A stretch of 64,000 bases of DNA from Lentzea terrae (GTDB taxonomy: Bacteria > Actinomycetota > Actinomycetes > Mycobacteriales > Pseudonocardiaceae): contig NZ_QFWW01000036.1 of the NCBI RefSeq assembly GCF_003265345.1, positions 1 through 64,000 on the forward strand. The letters are read 5' to 3'. The notes beneath the pieces are model-generated. The model was given only the letters and a program-made list of their open reading frames with translations. It made no database searches and had not been told where the DNA came from. This document shows, piece after piece, positions 51,336 to 59,627 of the stretch. Positions within the stretch are counted from its first letter, which is position 1; each line of letters opens with the position of its first letter. Both the position numbers and the translations under genes were made by a program.

Positions 51336-51658
51336 TGCGTCGCAACGCGGTCGCGCTCGCGATGATGCTGTTCCTCGGACAGCTCTTCATCGTCGCCGCG
51401 CCCGCACCGGCGCCCGCCGAGGGTTCCGTCGTCCGGTACGCGCACGACCACGCGAACCTGCCGGGCGCCGCGCCCAAGCCGCACAACCACCACGCCGCGC
51501 AGGTGCCGCAGGCCCAGCTGCCGATGGACGTGCCACCGGTGGCGAAGCCCGCACTGCCGGTCCGCTTCCTCGTCTCCTTCGCCCGCCGCGTCCACCGCGC
51601 GCCCGACGGCATCCGCTGGACGCCGCAGCGGGACCGCTCGCCGCCTTCCGGTCGCTGA
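51335..51658 (+). CDS. Small exported His/Pro-rich protein
   Basis: This 107-residue protein starts at ATG 51335, sharing a base with the previous stop. A signal peptide or membrane anchor (NAVALAMMLFLGQLFIVAAPAPAPAEG) is followed by a His-rich stretch (YAHDHANLPG, KPHNHHAAQV) and a Pro-rich, basic tail. The histidines could bind metal, but no family is recognised. Translational coupling to the TPR protein and the 46-base gap to secDF suggest one transcript of three genes. Confidence 0.65.
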   Translation: MRRNAVALAMMLFLGQLFIVAAPAPAPAEGSVVRYAHDHANLPGAAPKPHNHHAAQVPQAQLPMDVPPVAKPALPVRFLVSFARRVHRAPDGIRWTPQRDRSPPSGR

Positions 51659-51704
51659 AACCCCGTTTCCAGCAACCACTTTTCCCGGAAGGCTTCTTTC
51701 ACCC

Positions 51705-53858
51705 ATGTCGCGCGACAACGCGCGGCGGGGTCTCCTCGTGCGCGGTCTGATAGCGCTCGGGGTCCTCGTCGCATCCGCATTTCTGCTGCTCACCAGTGAT
51801 CCCCGCCTGGGCCTCGACCTCCGGGGAGGAACCCAGATCGTCCTCGAGGCCAAGGGCGACGCCGACGCCGCTGACCGTTCGTTGGAGGTGTTGCGGCGTC
51901 GAGTCGATGCTCTCGGCGTCGCCGAACCCGTCATCGCCCGCTCCGGCGAGAACCGCATCGTCGTGGAACTGCCCGGCGTCGAGGACCCGGAAGAGGCGGT
52001 GAAGGTCCTCGGCCGCACCGCGCAACTCCTGGTGCAGCGCAACGGCCAGACCGTCATGACCGGCGAAGGCATCTCCGACGCTTCCTCGGTCCGCAACCCG
52101 CAAGGCGCGGGCTTCGTGGTCAACATCCAGTTCCAGGGCGACGCGCCTGGGCAGTGGCAGAAGGTCACCGGCGAGGCGGCCTGCGAGGCGTCCGGCGCCC
52201 CCGGCCGCCAGATCGCGTTCGTGCTGGACGGCAAGCCGATCTCGTCGCCGGAGGTCAGCCTCGACACGCCGTGCGGCGCCGGTCAGGCAGGCGGCGCCAC
52301 GACGATCACCGGCCGGTTCGCCCAGGCAGAGGCCAAGGAACTGGCTCTCGTCATCCGCTCCGGCGCGCTGCCCGTGCCGGTCGAGGTGATCGAACAGCGC
52401 ACCGTCGGCGCCACGCTGGGCGCGGAGGCCATCGAGGCCAGTGCGAAGGCCGCGATCATCGGTATCGCGCTGACCTCGTTGTTCTTGATCTTCGCCTACC
52501 GCCTGGCCGGCTTCCTGGCCGTCGTGGCGTTGGCCGGTTACGCGGGCGTCGCCTACGCCGGGCTGCTGGCGGTCGGCGCGACGTTGACGTTGCCCGGTCT
52601 GGCCGGCTTCGTGCTGGCGATCGGCATGGCGGTCGACGCGAACGTCCTGATCTTCGAACGGGCGCGCGAGGAGTACGCCCGAAAACCAAACCTGCGCCGT
52701 GCAGGGGAGAACGGGTTCCGCGGTGCGTTGAGCGCGATCGCCGACTCGAACGTGACGACGCTGTTGGCTGCGGGCTTGCTGTTCTGGCTGGCCACTGGTC
52801 CCGTTCGCGGGTTCGGCGTCACGTTGACCATCGGTGTGCTGGCCTCGATGTTCAGCGCTCTCGTGCTGTCGCGCGTCCTGGTGCTGTGGGTGTTGGGTTT
52901 GCGCTTTGTGTCGAAGCGCCCTCGGCTGAGCGGTCTGCACACGCTCGGCTGGGTGCGGCAGCGGTTGTCCGTCGTGCTGTACCGGCGGCCGTCCGCGTGG
53001 CTGGTCAGCGCGGGTGTGCTGGTGCTGGTGGCGTTCGCCGGGCTGTTCGTGCGCGGCCTGAACCTGGGGGTCGAGTTCACCGGCGGTCGCATGCTCGACT
53101 TCACCGCGGGCGGTCCCTTCGACCCTGGTCGCGTGCGCACCGCCCTGTCCGACGCGGGCTTCGCGGACGTGGTCGTGTCCTCCTCCGGCAACGAGGTCTC
53201 GCTGCGCACCGGCCCGATCTCCGACGCGGACTCGTCCCGCCTCGGCTCGGTCGTCTCCGCTGCGGTGGACGGCGGCGCCCGCCAGTCCAGCAACGAGCTG
53301 ATCGGCCCGTCGCTGTCGTCCGAACTGCGCCGCAACGCCGTGATCGGCCTGGCCATCGCCGTCGCCGCCCAGCTCGGCTACCTCGCCATCCGCTTCGACT
53401 GGCGCCTCGGCCTCGCCACGGTCGCCGCGCTGCTCAGCGACGTCCTGGTGCTCGTCGGCGTGTTCGCGTGGCTGGGCAAGACCGCGGACGGCGTGTTCCT
53501 CGCGGCCTTGCTGACCGTGATCGGCTACTCGGTCAACGACTCGGTGGTCGTGTTCGACCGCCTGCGTTCGCTGCGCGGCTCCCGGTTCACGGCGTCGTAC
53601 CCGGACGTGGTGTCGGACGCGGTCGTGCAAACCGTGCCCCGCACCGTGAACACCGGCATCGGCGTGCTCTTCGTGCTGTCGGCTCTGCTGGTCCTGGGCG
53701 ACGGCTCGCTGGCCAACTTCGCGACGGCGCTGCTGATCGGCCTCGTCGCGGGCACGCTGTCCACAGTGGTCACCGCCGCCCCGGTCGCCATCTGGCTGGA
53801 GCAGCGCTGGCCACGTCGAGCAGTTTCGAAGAAGCGTCCGGTGGGGGCGCGCGCCTAG
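51705..53858 (+). CDS. secDF: SecDF fusion protein-export membrane component
   Basis: This 717-residue fusion contains a SecD half (about 1-400) and a SecF half (about 420-717). The N-terminal helix is followed by the family signature DPRLGLDLRGGTQIVLEA, the P1 head with RRRVDALGVAEP, and six-helix domain sequence GMAVDANVLIFERAREE. The SecF part shows LNLGVEFTGGRMLDF and GYSVNDSVVVFDRLR. SecDF uses the proton gradient to pull exported proteins after SecA. The first periplasmic domain is shorter than in canonical SecD, and the gene is not next to yajC or relA, so it is probably a second, specialised paralogue. Confidence 0.93.
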   Translation: MSRDNARRGLLVRGLIALGVLVASAFLLLTSDPRLGLDLRGGTQIVLEAKGDADAADRSLEVLRRRVDALGVAEPVIARSGENRIVVELPGVEDPEEAVKVLGRTAQLLVQRNGQTVMTGEGISDASSVRNPQGAGFVVNIQFQGDAPGQWQKVTGEAACEASGAPGRQIAFVLDGKPISSPEVSLDTPCGAGQAGGATTITGRFAQAEAKELALVIRSGALPVPVEVIEQRTVGATLGAEAIEASAKAAIIGIALTSLFLIFAYRLAGFLAVVALAGYAGVAYAGLLAVGATLTLPGLAGFVLAIGMAVDANVLIFERAREEYARKPNLRRAGENGFRGALSAIADSNVTTLLAAGLLFWLATGPVRGFGVTLTIGVLASMFSALVLSRVLVLWVLGLRFVSKRPRLSGLHTLGWVRQRLSVVLYRRPSAWLVSAGVLVLVAFAGLFVRGLNLGVEFTGGRMLDFTAGGPFDPGRVRTALSDAGFADVVVSSSGNEVSLRTGPISDADSSRLGSVVSAAVDGGARQSSNELIGPSLSSELRRNAVIGLAIAVAAQLGYLAIRFDWRLGLATVAALLSDVLVLVGVFAWLGKTADGVFLAALLTVIGYSVNDSVVVFDRLRSLRGSRFTASYPDVVSDAVVQTVPRTVNTGIGVLFVLSALLVLGDGSLANFATALLIGLVAGTLSTVVTAAPVAIWLEQRWPRRAVSKKRPVGARA

Positions 53859-53868
53859 CGTCACTCGC

Positions 53869-54240
53869 ATGATTACTCATGCGCACTCGGTGACCATCAA
53901 CGTCCGGTCTTTGGACGACGCTCTGGCGTTCTACGTGGACGTGCTGGGCTGGGAGAAGCGACAGGACAGCAACGAGGCGGGCATGCGCTGGCTGACCGTC
54001 GCTCCTCCCGGCGCCCAGACGGCGTTCGCGCTGTCTTTGAACGACACGCCCAACGTGTCGTTCTCGATGGGCTGCGGGATCTCGCTGATCACCGACGACA
54101 TCGACGGTGACGTTGCTGCTTTTGCGGAGAAGGGAGTGCAGGTCAAGGCCGCACCGGAGACCATGCCGTGGGGTGATCGGGCCACCTGGTTCAGCGACCC
54201 GTTCGGCAACGAGTTCTTCCTGGTCCAGCCAGCGCCGTGA
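53869..54240 (+). CDS. VOC-family protein
   Basis: This 123-residue protein is a single vicinal-oxygen-chelate (glyoxalase/bleomycin-resistance-like) module. It starts at ATG 53869 with TINVRSLDDALAFYVDVLGW, passes RWLTVAPPGAQTAFAL and ends with WGDRATWFSDPFGNEFFLVQ, the typical final strand with a metal-ligand Glu. The subfamily binds small molecules or dioxygenase-like substrates; the actual ligand is unknown. The start lies 10 bases after secDF. Its stop lies inside the left arm of a long inverted repeat that probably ends the transcript. Confidence 0.88.
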   Translation: MITHAHSVTINVRSLDDALAFYVDVLGWEKRQDSNEAGMRWLTVAPPGAQTAFALSLNDTPNVSFSMGCGISLITDDIDGDVAAFAEKGVQVKAAPETMPWGDRATWFSDPFGNEFFLVQPAP

Positions 54241-54388
54241 CCACCAACCTTCGCCGTGTCTTCCGGCGCCCAGCAGGCTGCCTCGCGGCACCGGCCCCGC
54301 GCCCCCGTACAACCAGTACGAGGGCGGGGGCCGGCACCACGATGCACCCGTCTGAACGTCGAAATACAGGGCGAAGGCTGGTGGTCAC
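54237..54388. repeat. 152-bp nested inverted repeat after VOC gene
   Basis: GTGACCACCAACCTTCGCC (54237-54255) pairs with GGCGAAGGCTGGTGGTCAC (54370-54388) with one mismatch. An inner GC-rich hairpin (CGCCCCCGTAC with GTACGAGGGCG) lies near 54305-54330. The left arm includes the VOC stop codon. It could be a terminator with long stem or a miniature palindromic element. Confidence 0.6.
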
Positions 54389-54417
54389 GGCGCTTGCCTC
54401 GTAGCAAGCTAGGGCGC

Positions 54418-55584
54418 ATGACCTCATTCGCCGCGTACCAGAACGAGATCTACCTGCAAGGGCTCGGCGGCGCGGTGCCGCCGTTCACCACCGATCCGAA
54501 CGCGCTGGAGCAGTCCGCGCGCGAGCGGCTGGGACCGGGGCCGTTCTGGTACGTGGCGGGAGGCGCGGGGTCGGGCGCCACCGTGCGGGCGAACCGGGAC
54601 GCGTTCGAGCGGGTGCAGATCGTGCCGCGGATGCTCACCAACGCGACCGAGCGGCATCTCGGGGTCTCGGTTCTGGGCACCGAGCTGCCCGCGCCCGTGA
54701 TGCTCGCACCTGTTGGCGTGCAGTCGATTCTGCACCCGGACGGCGAGCTGGCGACCGCTCGGGCGGCGGCTGAGCTGGGTGTGCCGATGGTGTTGTCGAC
54801 GGCGTCCTCGCACACGATCGAGGAGGTCGCTGAGGCGTCCGGAGACGGGCCGCGCTGGTACCAGCTGTACTGGCCGAACGACCCGGACGTGTGCGCTTCG
54901 CTGCTGGAGAGGGCTAAGAAAGCCGGGTACACGGCTTTGGTCGTGACGCTCGACACGTGGACGCTGGCGTGGCGGCCGCACGACCTCGACCAGGCGTACC
55001 TGCCGTTCCTGCGCGGGGTGGGCACGGCGATCCCGTTCAGCGACCCGGTTTTCCGCGCCGGGCTGCAGAAGTCGCCGGAGGAGGACCTGCCGATGGCGAT
55101 CCTGCGGTGGGTGCAACTCTTCACGGGCACCGACAAGTCGTGGGAGCAGCTGGCCTTCCTGCGCGAGCACTGGGACGGGCCCATCGTCCTCAAAGGAATC
55201 CAGCACCCGGACGACGCGCGCAAGGCCGTGGAGTTCGGAATGGACGGTGTCATCGTCTCGAACCACGGTGGGCGCCAGGTCGACGGCGCGGTCGGGTCTC
55301 TGGACGCGCTGCCGTCGATCGTCGAGGCGGTGGGGGAGCAGGTCGACGTGCTCTTCGACTCCGGGATCCGGACCGGCGCGGACATCGTGAAGGCGCTGGC
55401 GTTGGGCGCCAAGGCGGTGATGGTCGGACGGCCCTTCGCGTACGGGCTCGCGCACGGCGGGCAGGTCGGGGTGAAGCACGTGTTGCGGAGCCTGCTCGCG
55501 GACTTCGACCTGACGCTCGGGCTGTCGGGTCACCGCAGCCCGGCCGAGCTGGGCCCGACCGCGCTGCGGTTCAACAACCCCTAG
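54418..55584 (+). CDS. FMN-dependent alpha-hydroxy-acid oxidizing protein
   Basis: This 388-residue TIM-barrel flavoprotein starts at ATG 54418. The family signature is SNHGGRQVDGAVGSLDALP (active-site His and Arg). Other family blocks are the FMN-binding PVMLAPVGVQS and LKGIQHPDDA, and the phosphate loop FDSGIRTGADIVKALALGAKAVMVGRPFAYGLA. It oxidises 2-hydroxy acids such as lactate, giving peroxide or, in lactate 2-monooxygenases, acetate and CO2. The N-terminus (FAAYQNEIYLQGLGGAVPPF) resembles the lactate 2-monooxygenase branch. The stop overlaps the convergent espG gene by four bases. Confidence 0.92.
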   Translation: MTSFAAYQNEIYLQGLGGAVPPFTTDPNALEQSARERLGPGPFWYVAGGAGSGATVRANRDAFERVQIVPRMLTNATERHLGVSVLGTELPAPVMLAPVGVQSILHPDGELATARAAAELGVPMVLSTASSHTIEEVAEASGDGPRWYQLYWPNDPDVCASLLERAKKAGYTALVVTLDTWTLAWRPHDLDQAYLPFLRGVGTAIPFSDPVFRAGLQKSPEEDLPMAILRWVQLFTGTDKSWEQLAFLREHWDGPIVLKGIQHPDDARKAVEFGMDGVIVSNHGGRQVDGAVGSLDALPSIVEAVGEQVDVLFDSGIRTGADIVKALALGAKAVMVGRPFAYGLAHGGQVGVKHVLRSLLADFDLTLGLSGHRSPAELGPTALRFNNP

Positions 55585-56360
55585 GGCATCGTCGCCGTCA
55601 TCTGGGCGAGCGTGCCGAAGTCGGCCGGCTGCACCCGCAGCCAGCCCTGGTCCTTGGCCGCGATGTAGCGCCCGCTCGTCGTGTCGATGAACGTGAGCGG
55701 GTTGACGCACCGCTGCTTGCGGCCGAGGTGGTCGCGCTTGGCCGAGTAGACCTGCCCGCCGCCGGTGCGCGGCTGGTTCATGATCTCCTTGAGCTGCGCG
55801 ACCAGCTGGTCGTTCGGCGTGCTGGTCGGCCGGCTCTGCTGCATGAACGACCCGGTGTCCTCATAGGACTGCCGCGGCTTCTGCTCCAGCGCGTCCTCCG
55901 GCAACGTGATCGGGTTGCCCTTGCCGGCCGGCGTGGGCGGCAGCGCGCCGACCAACGCCTGCGGTGCCTCCTCCGGGCGAACCGGTTCCAGCACGAACTG
56001 CTGATCCGGCGTCAGCACGATCCGCAGCGCGTCCTGGCCGTTCGACACGACCAGCACGCTCTGCTGCGGGCCGTCCTTCAAGCTGAAGAACGCCCAGTAC
56101 TCAACGCCGGCCTCCACCACGAGCCGCAGCGCGTTGGCGAGGTCCGGGTGGACCTGGTTGCCGCGCGCCAGCCCGTACTGCTCGAGTTGCGCCCACGCCG
56201 TGCGCTGCAACCGTTCGAGCTCGCTCAGATCGCCCGACTCGAGGAGGTCCTCGTCGAAGTCGACCTGGGCGAGCAGCGCACGGTGCAACGACGGCAGGCC
56301 CGCCGCCTGCCACGCCTGGTAGAGCGCCGTGACGGGGATGGCGACCCTGCTTCTCAGCAC
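55581..56360 (-). CDS. espG: ESX secretion-associated protein EspG
   Basis: This 259-residue cytoplasmic protein of the EspG family is the chaperone that holds PE/PPE-type substrates soluble before type VII secretion. The N-terminus RSRVAIPVTALYQAWQAAGLP and middle block VVEAGVEYWAFFSLKDG...LVVSNGQDALRIVL fit the family's strand pattern, and the C-terminal part (RYIAAKDQGWLRVQPADFGTLAQM) matches its usual ending. It is the last of four same-strand genes with gaps under 10 bases (PE-like, DUF3558, PPE-like, EspG), which defines it as the chaperone of the upstream PPE-like protein. Confidence 0.88.
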   Translation of the reverse strand: MLRSRVAIPVTALYQAWQAAGLPSLHRALLAQVDFDEDLLESGDLSELERLQRTAWAQLEQYGLARGNQVHPDLANALRLVVEAGVEYWAFFSLKDGPQQSVLVVSNGQDALRIVLTPDQQFVLEPVRPEEAPQALVGALPPTPAGKGNPITLPEDALEQKPRQSYEDTGSFMQQSRPTSTPNDQLVAQLKEIMNQPRTGGGQVYSAKRDHLGRKQRCVNPLTFIDTTSGRYIAAKDQGWLRVQPADFGTLAQMTATMP

Positions 56361-56369
56361 GTTCTCTCC

Positions 56370-57656
56370 TTAACCGCCGATGACCGGCGGAGCCACCATC
56401 GTTCCGTCACCGAAGATGTCCTCGGTCTCCTGCAAGTACGACGCGGACTTGTGTTCCTTGTCCTCGTCACCCTGTCCCTTACCGCCGGCGCCACCCATAC
56501 CACCGGCACCCATGCCGGCCGCGCCGGCACGCCCAGCCGCACCAGCACCAGCCGGCCCGAAGCCACCAGCGCCACCGCGCCCCTGTTCACCGACACCGGC
56601 AGCGCCGCCAAAGCCGCTGCCCATGCCGCCAGGACCACCCATGCCCCGAGCCGCCGCGGCACCACCAAGGCCACCGCCGCCCCCGCCACGACCACCGCCG
56701 CCACCACCGGGCCCACCAGGCCCACCGGCCCGGTTGCGCGGATCGTTCGGCCCACCAGGCCGGTTGCGCGGGTCGTTGGGGTCGAACCGCCCGCGGTTGC
56801 GCGGGTCGTTCGGGTTGTTCGGATCCCACCGGCCACCGGGCGGGATGTTGGGGTCGCCACCAGGCCGGTTGCGCGGGTCGTTCGGGTCGCCGATACCGGG
56901 CGGCCGGTTGCGCGGGTCGTTGGGATCAAGCCGCGACGGGTTCGTGGTGTCGTCGCCACTGCCGGGCGGCTTCCACTGCGACAGGTTGGTGTCGTCGCCG
57001 CTGCCGGGAGGACGTCCGGTGCCCGGAGGTGTTCCGGTGCCGGGCGGCGTGTACGGGTCGCCGGTGCCGGGCGGGTCAACCTTCTTGATCTTGCCGCCGC
57101 CCTCTTCCACCATGCCCGCGTCGTTGGGGTTGGGGGAGATGAAGGTCGGCATGTTGTTGGTGCTGGCGGAGACGGTCTCCCCGTACTGGGAGTACGCCTC
57201 CATGTTCTGCTCGTTGACCTTCTGGTTCTGTTCGACGGTTCTGTCGTAGTCCGTCGTCCAGGGCTTCAAGTCGTTGAGGAACGGCTTGTCGGGGACCTCG
57301 GGCGGCTTCGACATCTTGTACTTGGCGTCGACGTACGCCTGACCGACAGTGTCCGACGTCGTAGCAACGGAAGTGGCGGACTCTCCCGTCATTTCCGCCC
57401 AGGTGGCAAGCGGCGAGGTCGCACCGCGCGCTGCGTCACCGGCCGCACCCTCCCAGGAGGCACCCGAGTCCTTGACCGCCTGTTCGATCAGCCTCGAGAC
57501 GTCAGAGTGACCGGCGGACAACGCGCGCCAGTCCTGAGCGCTCGGTGCTGTGCTCTGGCTCGGCCCTTTGCCCTTCTCGAACCAGTTGTAAACAGTGTTG
57601 CCGCCCGCAAAGGGCAGCATCAGGAAGCCTCCGATGTTCGGCTCGTCCCCAGCCAT
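56370..57656 (-). CDS. PPE-like ESX substrate with NDPRNR repeats
   Basis: This 428-residue protein has a helical N-terminal PPE/WXG-like part at about 35-165 (SRLIEQAVKDSGASWEGAAGDAARG, YGETVSASTNNMPTFISPN). A Pro/Gly/Asp-rich middle has five copies of NDPRNR at about 240-310, and a Gly/Ala-rich region lies at about 315-400. The tail SASYLQETEDIFGDGTMVAPPVIGG resembles C-termini of Pseudonocardiaceae PPE proteins. It is likely exported by a type VII system with the PE-like partner and EspG chaperone encoded beside it. No ESX ATPase or membrane genes are in the window, so the machine lies elsewhere. The repeats may form a flexible wall-spanning linker. Confidence 0.85.
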   Translation of the reverse strand: MAGDEPNIGGFLMLPFAGGNTVYNWFEKGKGPSQSTAPSAQDWRALSAGHSDVSRLIEQAVKDSGASWEGAAGDAARGATSPLATWAEMTGESATSVATTSDTVGQAYVDAKYKMSKPPEVPDKPFLNDLKPWTTDYDRTVEQNQKVNEQNMEAYSQYGETVSASTNNMPTFISPNPNDAGMVEEGGGKIKKVDPPGTGDPYTPPGTGTPPGTGRPPGSGDDTNLSQWKPPGSGDDTTNPSRLDPNDPRNRPPGIGDPNDPRNRPGGDPNIPPGGRWDPNNPNDPRNRGRFDPNDPRNRPGGPNDPRNRAGGPGGPGGGGGGRGGGGGGLGGAAAARGMGGPGGMGSGFGGAAGVGEQGRGGAGGFGPAGAGAAGRAGAAGMGAGGMGGAGGKGQGDEDKEHKSASYLQETEDIFGDGTMVAPPVIGG

Positions 57657-57661
57657 AACTG

Positions 57662-58243
57662 CTACCCCCTCAGGTTTTCGATGATCATCTTTGCAACTGT
57701 CTCGGACTCAGTGCAGGGCTTCTTCGTCGCCCGCTCGTCCTTCGCGACGCTGACCTGCAGCGTGACCGAGTCAGTCTTGGACGCCTGGATGATCGTTGCG
57801 CAGCTCATCTCACCGTTCGTCTCGTCGCTGGTGATGAGGCGCACCCCGTCGACCTTGTGATCGGTGAACACCGGGTCGCTCTTGACGTTGGCGACCATCT
57901 CGTCAACGTCCTTGTCCTTGGTCACGGAGATCGTGTAGGTGGAGTTCTTGATGACGTCCTGGCCCTTCCAAGTGCACAGCGGGCCGAGCACGTCGCTGCC
58001 GGCCTGAGGTGCGCGGACGGAACCGAGTTTTGCGACCTGGGCAGCCGTCAGAATCTCGCACGGCTTGCTGACGAACTTGTCGATGCTGAGTCCCGACGGG
58101 GAATCGGTGCTCGTAGGCGAACTGCCCGTCTGGTCGCTGGCGGTTGGCGTCGTCGTGCCAGCGTTACCAGGGGTCTTCTCCGAGCACCCGGCGAGGACGC
58201 CGGTGACGAGGACGGCGGTCAACAAGGCGGTCATGCGCTTCAA
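57662..58243 (-). CDS. DUF3558 lipoprotein
   Basis: This 193-residue protein starts at ATG 58243 with a lipoprotein signal and lipobox VLAGC (Cys20). A Ser/Thr-rich spacer is followed by a DUF3558 domain (KPCEILTAAQVAKLG, PLCTWKG, SCATIIQASKTDSVTLQV, KKPCTESETVAKMIIENL) with four conserved cysteines, likely two disulfides. Members sit beside PE/PPE-like genes in Pseudonocardiaceae, and it may be an envelope component linked to type VII secretion. It lies 5 bases from the PPE-like gene and 7 bases from the PE-like gene. Confidence 0.9.
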   Translation of the reverse strand: MKRMTALLTAVLVTGVLAGCSEKTPGNAGTTTPTASDQTGSSPTSTDSPSGLSIDKFVSKPCEILTAAQVAKLGSVRAPQAGSDVLGPLCTWKGQDVIKNSTYTISVTKDKDVDEMVANVKSDPVFTDHKVDGVRLITSDETNGEMSCATIIQASKTDSVTLQVSVAKDERATKKPCTESETVAKMIIENLRG

Positions 58244-58250
58244 GATCGTG

Positions 58251-58655
58251 TCAGCCCTTCACAGCGTTCTTCGCCGCTTCGTCCGTGCCCCGGTACTTGG
58301 CCAGAGCCTTCTCGATGTTCTCGATCGTCTTTTCGAGCGCTTTCTGCGCAGCTTCATTGGCCCAGGCATAACCGCCAGGGTCCTTGCCTGCTGCTTGGCG
58401 CATCGCGAGGGTTGCCCACCCGCTGTAGGGGTCAGGACCGGGAGCTCCTGACCTTTGCAGACGGCCGGCTTGCTGCTCGAGCTCGACCAGTCGTTCGATC
58501 GCCTGCTTCAGGCCGTCGATCATCTTCTGCGCCTGATCTGGATCAACGCTGAACTTGGCAGTACCCGCGCCACCAGCGCCGGAGGCGACATTGCCCGCCG
58601 CGGCACCGGCTGCTGCGCCTGCCCTCACCGGCACCACTGCGTCGAACATCAGCAT
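58251..58655 (-). CDS. PE/WXG100-like ESX-associated protein
   Basis: This 134-residue helical protein, first of the ESX-associated operon, starts at ATG 58655 with GGGGAG upstream. An Ala/Gly-rich start (VRAGAAAGAAAGNVASGAGGAG) is followed by FSVDPDQAQKMIDGLKQAIERLVELEQQAGRL and a second helix AWANEAAQKALEKTIENIEKALAKY. The VDPDQ entry plus helical hairpin is characteristic of actinobacterial PE-like partners of PPE proteins. No WXG is present. It probably dimerises with the PPE-like protein two genes downstream. Confidence 0.75.
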   Translation of the reverse strand: MLMFDAVVPVRAGAAAGAAAGNVASGAGGAGTAKFSVDPDQAQKMIDGLKQAIERLVELEQQAGRLQRSGAPGPDPYSGWATLAMRQAAGKDPGGYAWANEAAQKALEKTIENIEKALAKYRGTDEAAKNAVKG

Positions 58656-58802
58656 CTCGGCCAGCTCCCCTCAGAACTCCACACCCCTGTTAGAGGATTT
58701 TCGCACAGGGCCGGTTCCCCATGGAGCCGATCGAATCAGCTGATCAGGTCACATGGCCGATTCGTTCAAGACCCAGCGTGACGACCGGCCTAGGTTCGAG
58801 AC

Positions 58803-59627
58803 ATGATCGAACGAGCGCGGAACTTCATCTGGCACAACGCCCGCACGCTGGAACAACGCTGGTTCGAGCACGCTTTCGACGGCGGCTCGGCCAACGGGGT
58901 GGTCCAGGCCGTGCTGGCTCATCGCAACGACGACGGTGGCTATGGCCACGCCCTCGAACCCGACCACCGCGGCCCCACCAGCCAGCCGCTGCACGCCCTG
59001 CGCGCGCTGCAGATGTTCGGCGCGGTCAACGCCCCTGAGCACGCGGAATCGGTCCTTACCTGGCTCGAAGCCACCTGTCCCGACGGGAGTGTCCCGTTCG
59101 GCATGTCCACCTCGAAGGACCACCCCAAGGCGCCCTGGGTGGCGGCCGACGACCAGGGCGGACTGCTCCTCACCTCGCAGATCGCGGCTGCGCTGCTCGC
59201 CCTGAAGATCACCCATCCGTGGCTCGACCGGGCCAGCGACTACTGCTGGCAGGAGATCGACAAGCTCGAGAAGACCCACCCGTACGAGCTCCGCGGGGCC
59301 GTGATGTTCCTGGACGAGACCAAGGACCGGCAGCGAGCGGAACTCGCGGCCGAGAAGCTGAAGCACCTGAACGCCGAGGGCTACGAAGACGACGACGAAG
59401 GCATGGCCCCGCATCACTACGCGGAAAAGCCCACCAGCCTCGCCCGCCGGTGGTTCACCGACGAAGAATTCGGCAAAGACCTTGACGAACTTGAGCGCGG
59501 ACAACAGGAAGACGGCGGCTGGAACTTCGGCTTCCCGGCGTTCACCCCGGTGGTCAACTTCGAATGGCGTTCCATCGCCACCGTCGAGGCGTTGCTGACC
59601 CTGCGGCGTTACGGCCGGATCAGCTGA
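58803..59627 (+). CDS. Alpha/alpha-toroid (prenyltransferase/terpene-cyclase-like) protein
   Basis: This 274-residue protein starts at ATG 58803. QW-like repeats typical of the squalene-cyclase/prenyltransferase superfamily are visible: LAHRNDDGGYGHALEPD, EATCPDGSVPFG and RGQQEDGGWNFGFPAF. The fold would be a single alpha/alpha barrel. The DxDD motif of squalene-hopene cyclases is not evident, and the protein is less than half their length, so cyclase activity is doubtful and the role is unknown. It converges on the AraC gene with a 19-base overlap. Confidence 0.75.
   Translation: MIERARNFIWHNARTLEQRWFEHAFDGGSANGVVQAVLAHRNDDGGYGHALEPDHRGPTSQPLHALRALQMFGAVNAPEHAESVLTWLEATCPDGSVPFGMSTSKDHPKAPWVAADDQGGLLLTSQIAAALLALKITHPWLDRASDYCWQEIDKLEKTHPYELRGAVMFLDETKDRQRAELAAEKLKHLNAEGYEDDDEGMAPHHYAEKPTSLARRWFTDEEFGKDLDELERGQQEDGGWNFGFPAFTPVVNFEWRSIATVEALLTLRRYGRIS

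Noticed and set aside
56725..56945. CRISPR-like short repeats in the PPE-like gene
   Set aside because: The repeats are in-frame NDPRNR codons with variable short spacing; there are no unique spacers or cas genes.
54957..57860. 967-codon plus-strand frame across the ESX-associated genes
   Set aside because: It crosses several convincing genes in antisense and consists of low-complexity Arg/Ala/Val sequence.
58803..59627. A terpene cyclase of a biosynthetic gene cluster
   Set aside because: No DxDD or other cyclase motif is visible, the protein is short, and there are no isoprenoid genes nearby.
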